DNA of 5,832 nucleotides. Origin: Gemmatimonadota bacterium. GTDB lineage: Bacteria; Gemmatimonadota; Gemmatimonadetes; Gemmatimonadales; GWC2-71-9. Location: positions 1-5,832 of the forward strand of contig JACPAP010000154.1 of the NCBI GenBank assembly GCA_016180765.1, given 5' to 3'. Numbering within the stretch: position 1 is the first letter of the stretch; every line of letters begins with the position of its first letter. The notes beneath the pieces were generated by a model. The model had not been told where the DNA came from. It ran no database searches and saw only the letters and a list, made by a program, of their open reading frames with translations. Both the position numbers and the translations under genes were made by a program. This document shows, one piece after another, positions 4,375 to 5,832 of this stretch.

Positions 4375-5832
4375 GCGTGAACCCGGAAGCGGCGCTCCAG
4401 CTGCCTGGCCAATCGCGCCAGCGGCAGGGACATCGCCAGATACACGGCCGCGCACAAGAGGCCGGGCACGATCCAGCTGCCCACGTTGGTCGCGTAGATC
4501 GCCGTCTGCTTGGTAAGCTCGATGACCGTGATGACCGAGACCAGCGACGAGTCTTTGAGCAGCGCCACGAAGTCGTTGGTCATGGGCGCCAGGGCGTATC
4601 GCAGCGCCTGGGGCCCGCGAATCAGCCGGAGGATCTGCGCCTCGGTAAACCCCAGCGTCCGCGCCGCCTCGAGCTGCGAGCGCGGCACGGCCTCCAGCGC
4701 GCCCCGATAGATCTCCGACTCGTAGGCCGCGTAGTTGAGCCCGAGGCCCAGGATGGCGGCCAGGAGGGCCGGCAGCCTGACGACGGAGGCCAGCCCGTAA
4801 TAGATGACGAACAACTGGAGCAGCACCGGCGTCCCGCGCATCACCTCCACGTATCCGGTGAGCAGGCGTCCCAGGAGACGGGGTCCGTACACTCTGCCCG
4901 ATGCGATGGTCAGGCCGACGGCCACCGCGAGCCCCATTGCCGAGAAGGAGATGGCCAGCGTGACCGCCGCCGCTCGCAGCAGGGCGGGGAGGTAGCTCGT
5001 GACTGCCCGGCTGGTGGCGTCACCGCCGCCGCTGCCGCCGCCCCGCGCCAGCAGTCGCTGGAACAGCGCCGCCTGGCCCCCGTCCCACACCTCCCACCGG
5101 CGGAGAATCCGCTCGAGCGTGCCGTCGGTCATCATCGCTCGGAGTACCAGGTCGATCGAATCCCGCAACGCGGTATCGCGCCGGGCCAGTACCCCCACGT
5201 AGCGCCCGGTGGCGACCGGCTCGGGCTGGATGACCAGACGGCCCAGCCGCCGCACGGCGCGCTGCGCGATGACGTGATCCAGCAGGACCGCGTCCACCCG
5301 GGCGGCGACAAGGTCGGTGTACGGATGCACGTCGTCGTCGTAGGAGACCGGGATCACGCCCAGACGGTGCTCCGCATCCAACAGGACCTGGTAGGCCAGG
5401 GTGGCGCCCAGGGTGGCGACTCGCCGGCCGCGCAGATCGTCGAGTCGCCGATACCGTTGGGCATCCGCCGGACGCACCGCCAGCACCTCGCGGAACTCGA
5501 AGTAGGGGATGGTGACGGCGTGCCGGGCGCGCCGGGCGGGCGCGTCCTCGACGCCGGAGAGACCGAGGTCGAAATCGCCGCGCTCGACGGAGGCGTCAAT
5601 GGACGCCCAGGCCACCTGGACGAATCGGGCCTCGCGGCTTAAGCCCCGCGCCAGCGCCGCGGCGATGTCCACATCGAACCCGCGAACCACCGTGGGATTG
5701 GCAGGATCGGCTTCGACGAACGGCGCGCCGCCCTCGGCGTCGCCGCCCCAGCTGAGCGGCGGCGGGCTCACCCGCGCGGCCGGTTGGTTCTGCGCGGTGC
5801 ACCCGACCGCAGCGGCCACGACCGCGGTCCCC
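4371..5832 (-). CDS. Amino acid ABC transporter fusion: substrate-binding domain plus permease (5'-partial)
   Basis: One chain carries a family 3 extracellular solute-binding domain followed by a HisM/GlnP-type membrane domain. Residues are numbered from the in-frame GTG at 5819, but the frame is open to the window edge. The upstream codons plus these read TAVVAAAVGC, a hydrophobic stretch ending in a lipobox-like AVGC (Cys7), so the true start is probably outside the window. The binding domain (about 22-255) has VVRGFDVDIAAALARGL and a SGVEDAPARR segment, whose Arg96 aligns with the ligand-carboxylate arginine. Asp181 in DAVLLDH matches the amino-group-binding aspartate. A Gly/Ser linker (260-266) precedes the permease (about 278-475), which contains VEVMRGTPVLLQLFVIYYGL and the EAA loop EAARTLGFTEAQILRL that docks the ATPase. 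The ATPase gene follows with a 4-base overlap. Both conserved ligand-binding positions point to an alpha-amino acid substrate; which one is unknown. Leu60 uses TTA. Confidence 0.92.
   Translation of the reverse strand, partial: GTAVVAAAVGCTAQNQPAARVSPPPLSWGGDAEGGAPFVEADPANPTVVRGFDVDIAAALARGLSREARFVQVAWASIDASVERGDFDLGLSGVEDAPARRARHAVTIPYFEFREVLAVRPADAQRYRRLDDLRGRRVATLGATLAYQVLLDAEHRLGVIPVSYDDDVHPYTDLVAARVDAVLLDHVIAQRAVRRLGRLVIQPEPVATGRYVGVLARRDTALRDSIDLVLRAMMTDGTLERILRRWEVWDGGQAALFQRLLARGGGSGGGDATSRAVTSYLPALLRAAAVTLAISFSAMGLAVAVGLTIASGRVYGPRLLGRLLTGYVEVMRGTPVLLQLFVIYYGLASVVRLPALLAAILGLGLNYAAYESEIYRGALEAVPRSQLEAARTLGFTEAQILRLIRGPQALRYALAPMTNDFVALLKDSSLVSVITVIELTKQTAIYATNVGSWIVPGLLCAAVYLAMSLPLARLARQLERRFRVHA

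Noticed and set aside
4375..4455. Upstream in-frame start for the ABC ATPase
   Set aside because: The added 27 residues lie entirely within the end of the permease gene and are not part of the ATPase fold. ATG at 4374 gives the normal length and the common ATGA coupling.
4377..5642. 421-codon open frame on the plus strand opposite the transporter fusion
   Set aside because: It is antisense to a gene with clear conserved motifs. Its product is rich in Arg, Gln, His and Gly with no recognisable domain, the usual by-product of GC-rich codon use.

Overview
This window is high-GC DNA from a Gram-negative-type bacterium. Coding frames end mostly in G or C, several starts are non-ATG, and long antisense frames are open throughout. 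The gene set (chemosensory CheW/CheR, a PAS-LuxR regulator, a branched-chain aminotransferase, a polar amino acid ABC importer) and the CGCAGAG-rich intergenic repeat would fit deep-branching soil or sediment phyla such as Gemmatimonadota or Rokubacteria. The sequence alone does not fix the taxon.

Layout. At the left edge, on the minus strand, a CheW-domain gene (88-684) overlaps by 4 bases the start of a CheR-like methyltransferase gene that leaves the window at base 1. Behind them lies a 295-base gap (685-979) with four T-tract repeat units. A minus-strand PAS-LuxR transcription factor (980-1636) follows. It is divergent, across 239 bases, from a plus-strand pair: a small cupin (1876-2256) and the branched-chain aminotransferase ilvE (2329-3276). 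Directly downstream of ilvE come a nested inverted repeat and a complete tRNA-Leu(UAA) gene (3332-3417). Next is an intergenic repeat (3445-3595) made of CGCAGAG words arranged as a 49-base imperfect inverted repeat. The right half, on the minus strand, holds a polar amino acid ABC importer. Its first gene (entering from the right edge, ending at 4371) fuses a substrate-binding domain to the permease. It overlaps the ATPase gene (3622-4374) by the ATGA arrangement.

How the parts relate. CheW and CheR belong to one chemosensory signalling operon. The importer genes form a translationally coupled operon that makes a complete transporter: binding protein plus permease in one chain, with a separate ATPase. 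IlvE makes leucine, isoleucine and valine from their keto acids, and the neighbouring tRNA decodes the rare leucine codon TTA; this may be coincidence. The PAS-LuxR regulator is well placed to control the divergent cupin-ilvE unit, but nothing here proves it.

I see no defence system, CRISPR array, transposase or phage gene. The items most worth a second look are the CGCAGAG inverted repeat, the four T-tract units upstream of cheW, the lipobox-bearing binding-protein/permease fusion, and the 8-base tandem duplication touching the regulator's start codon.
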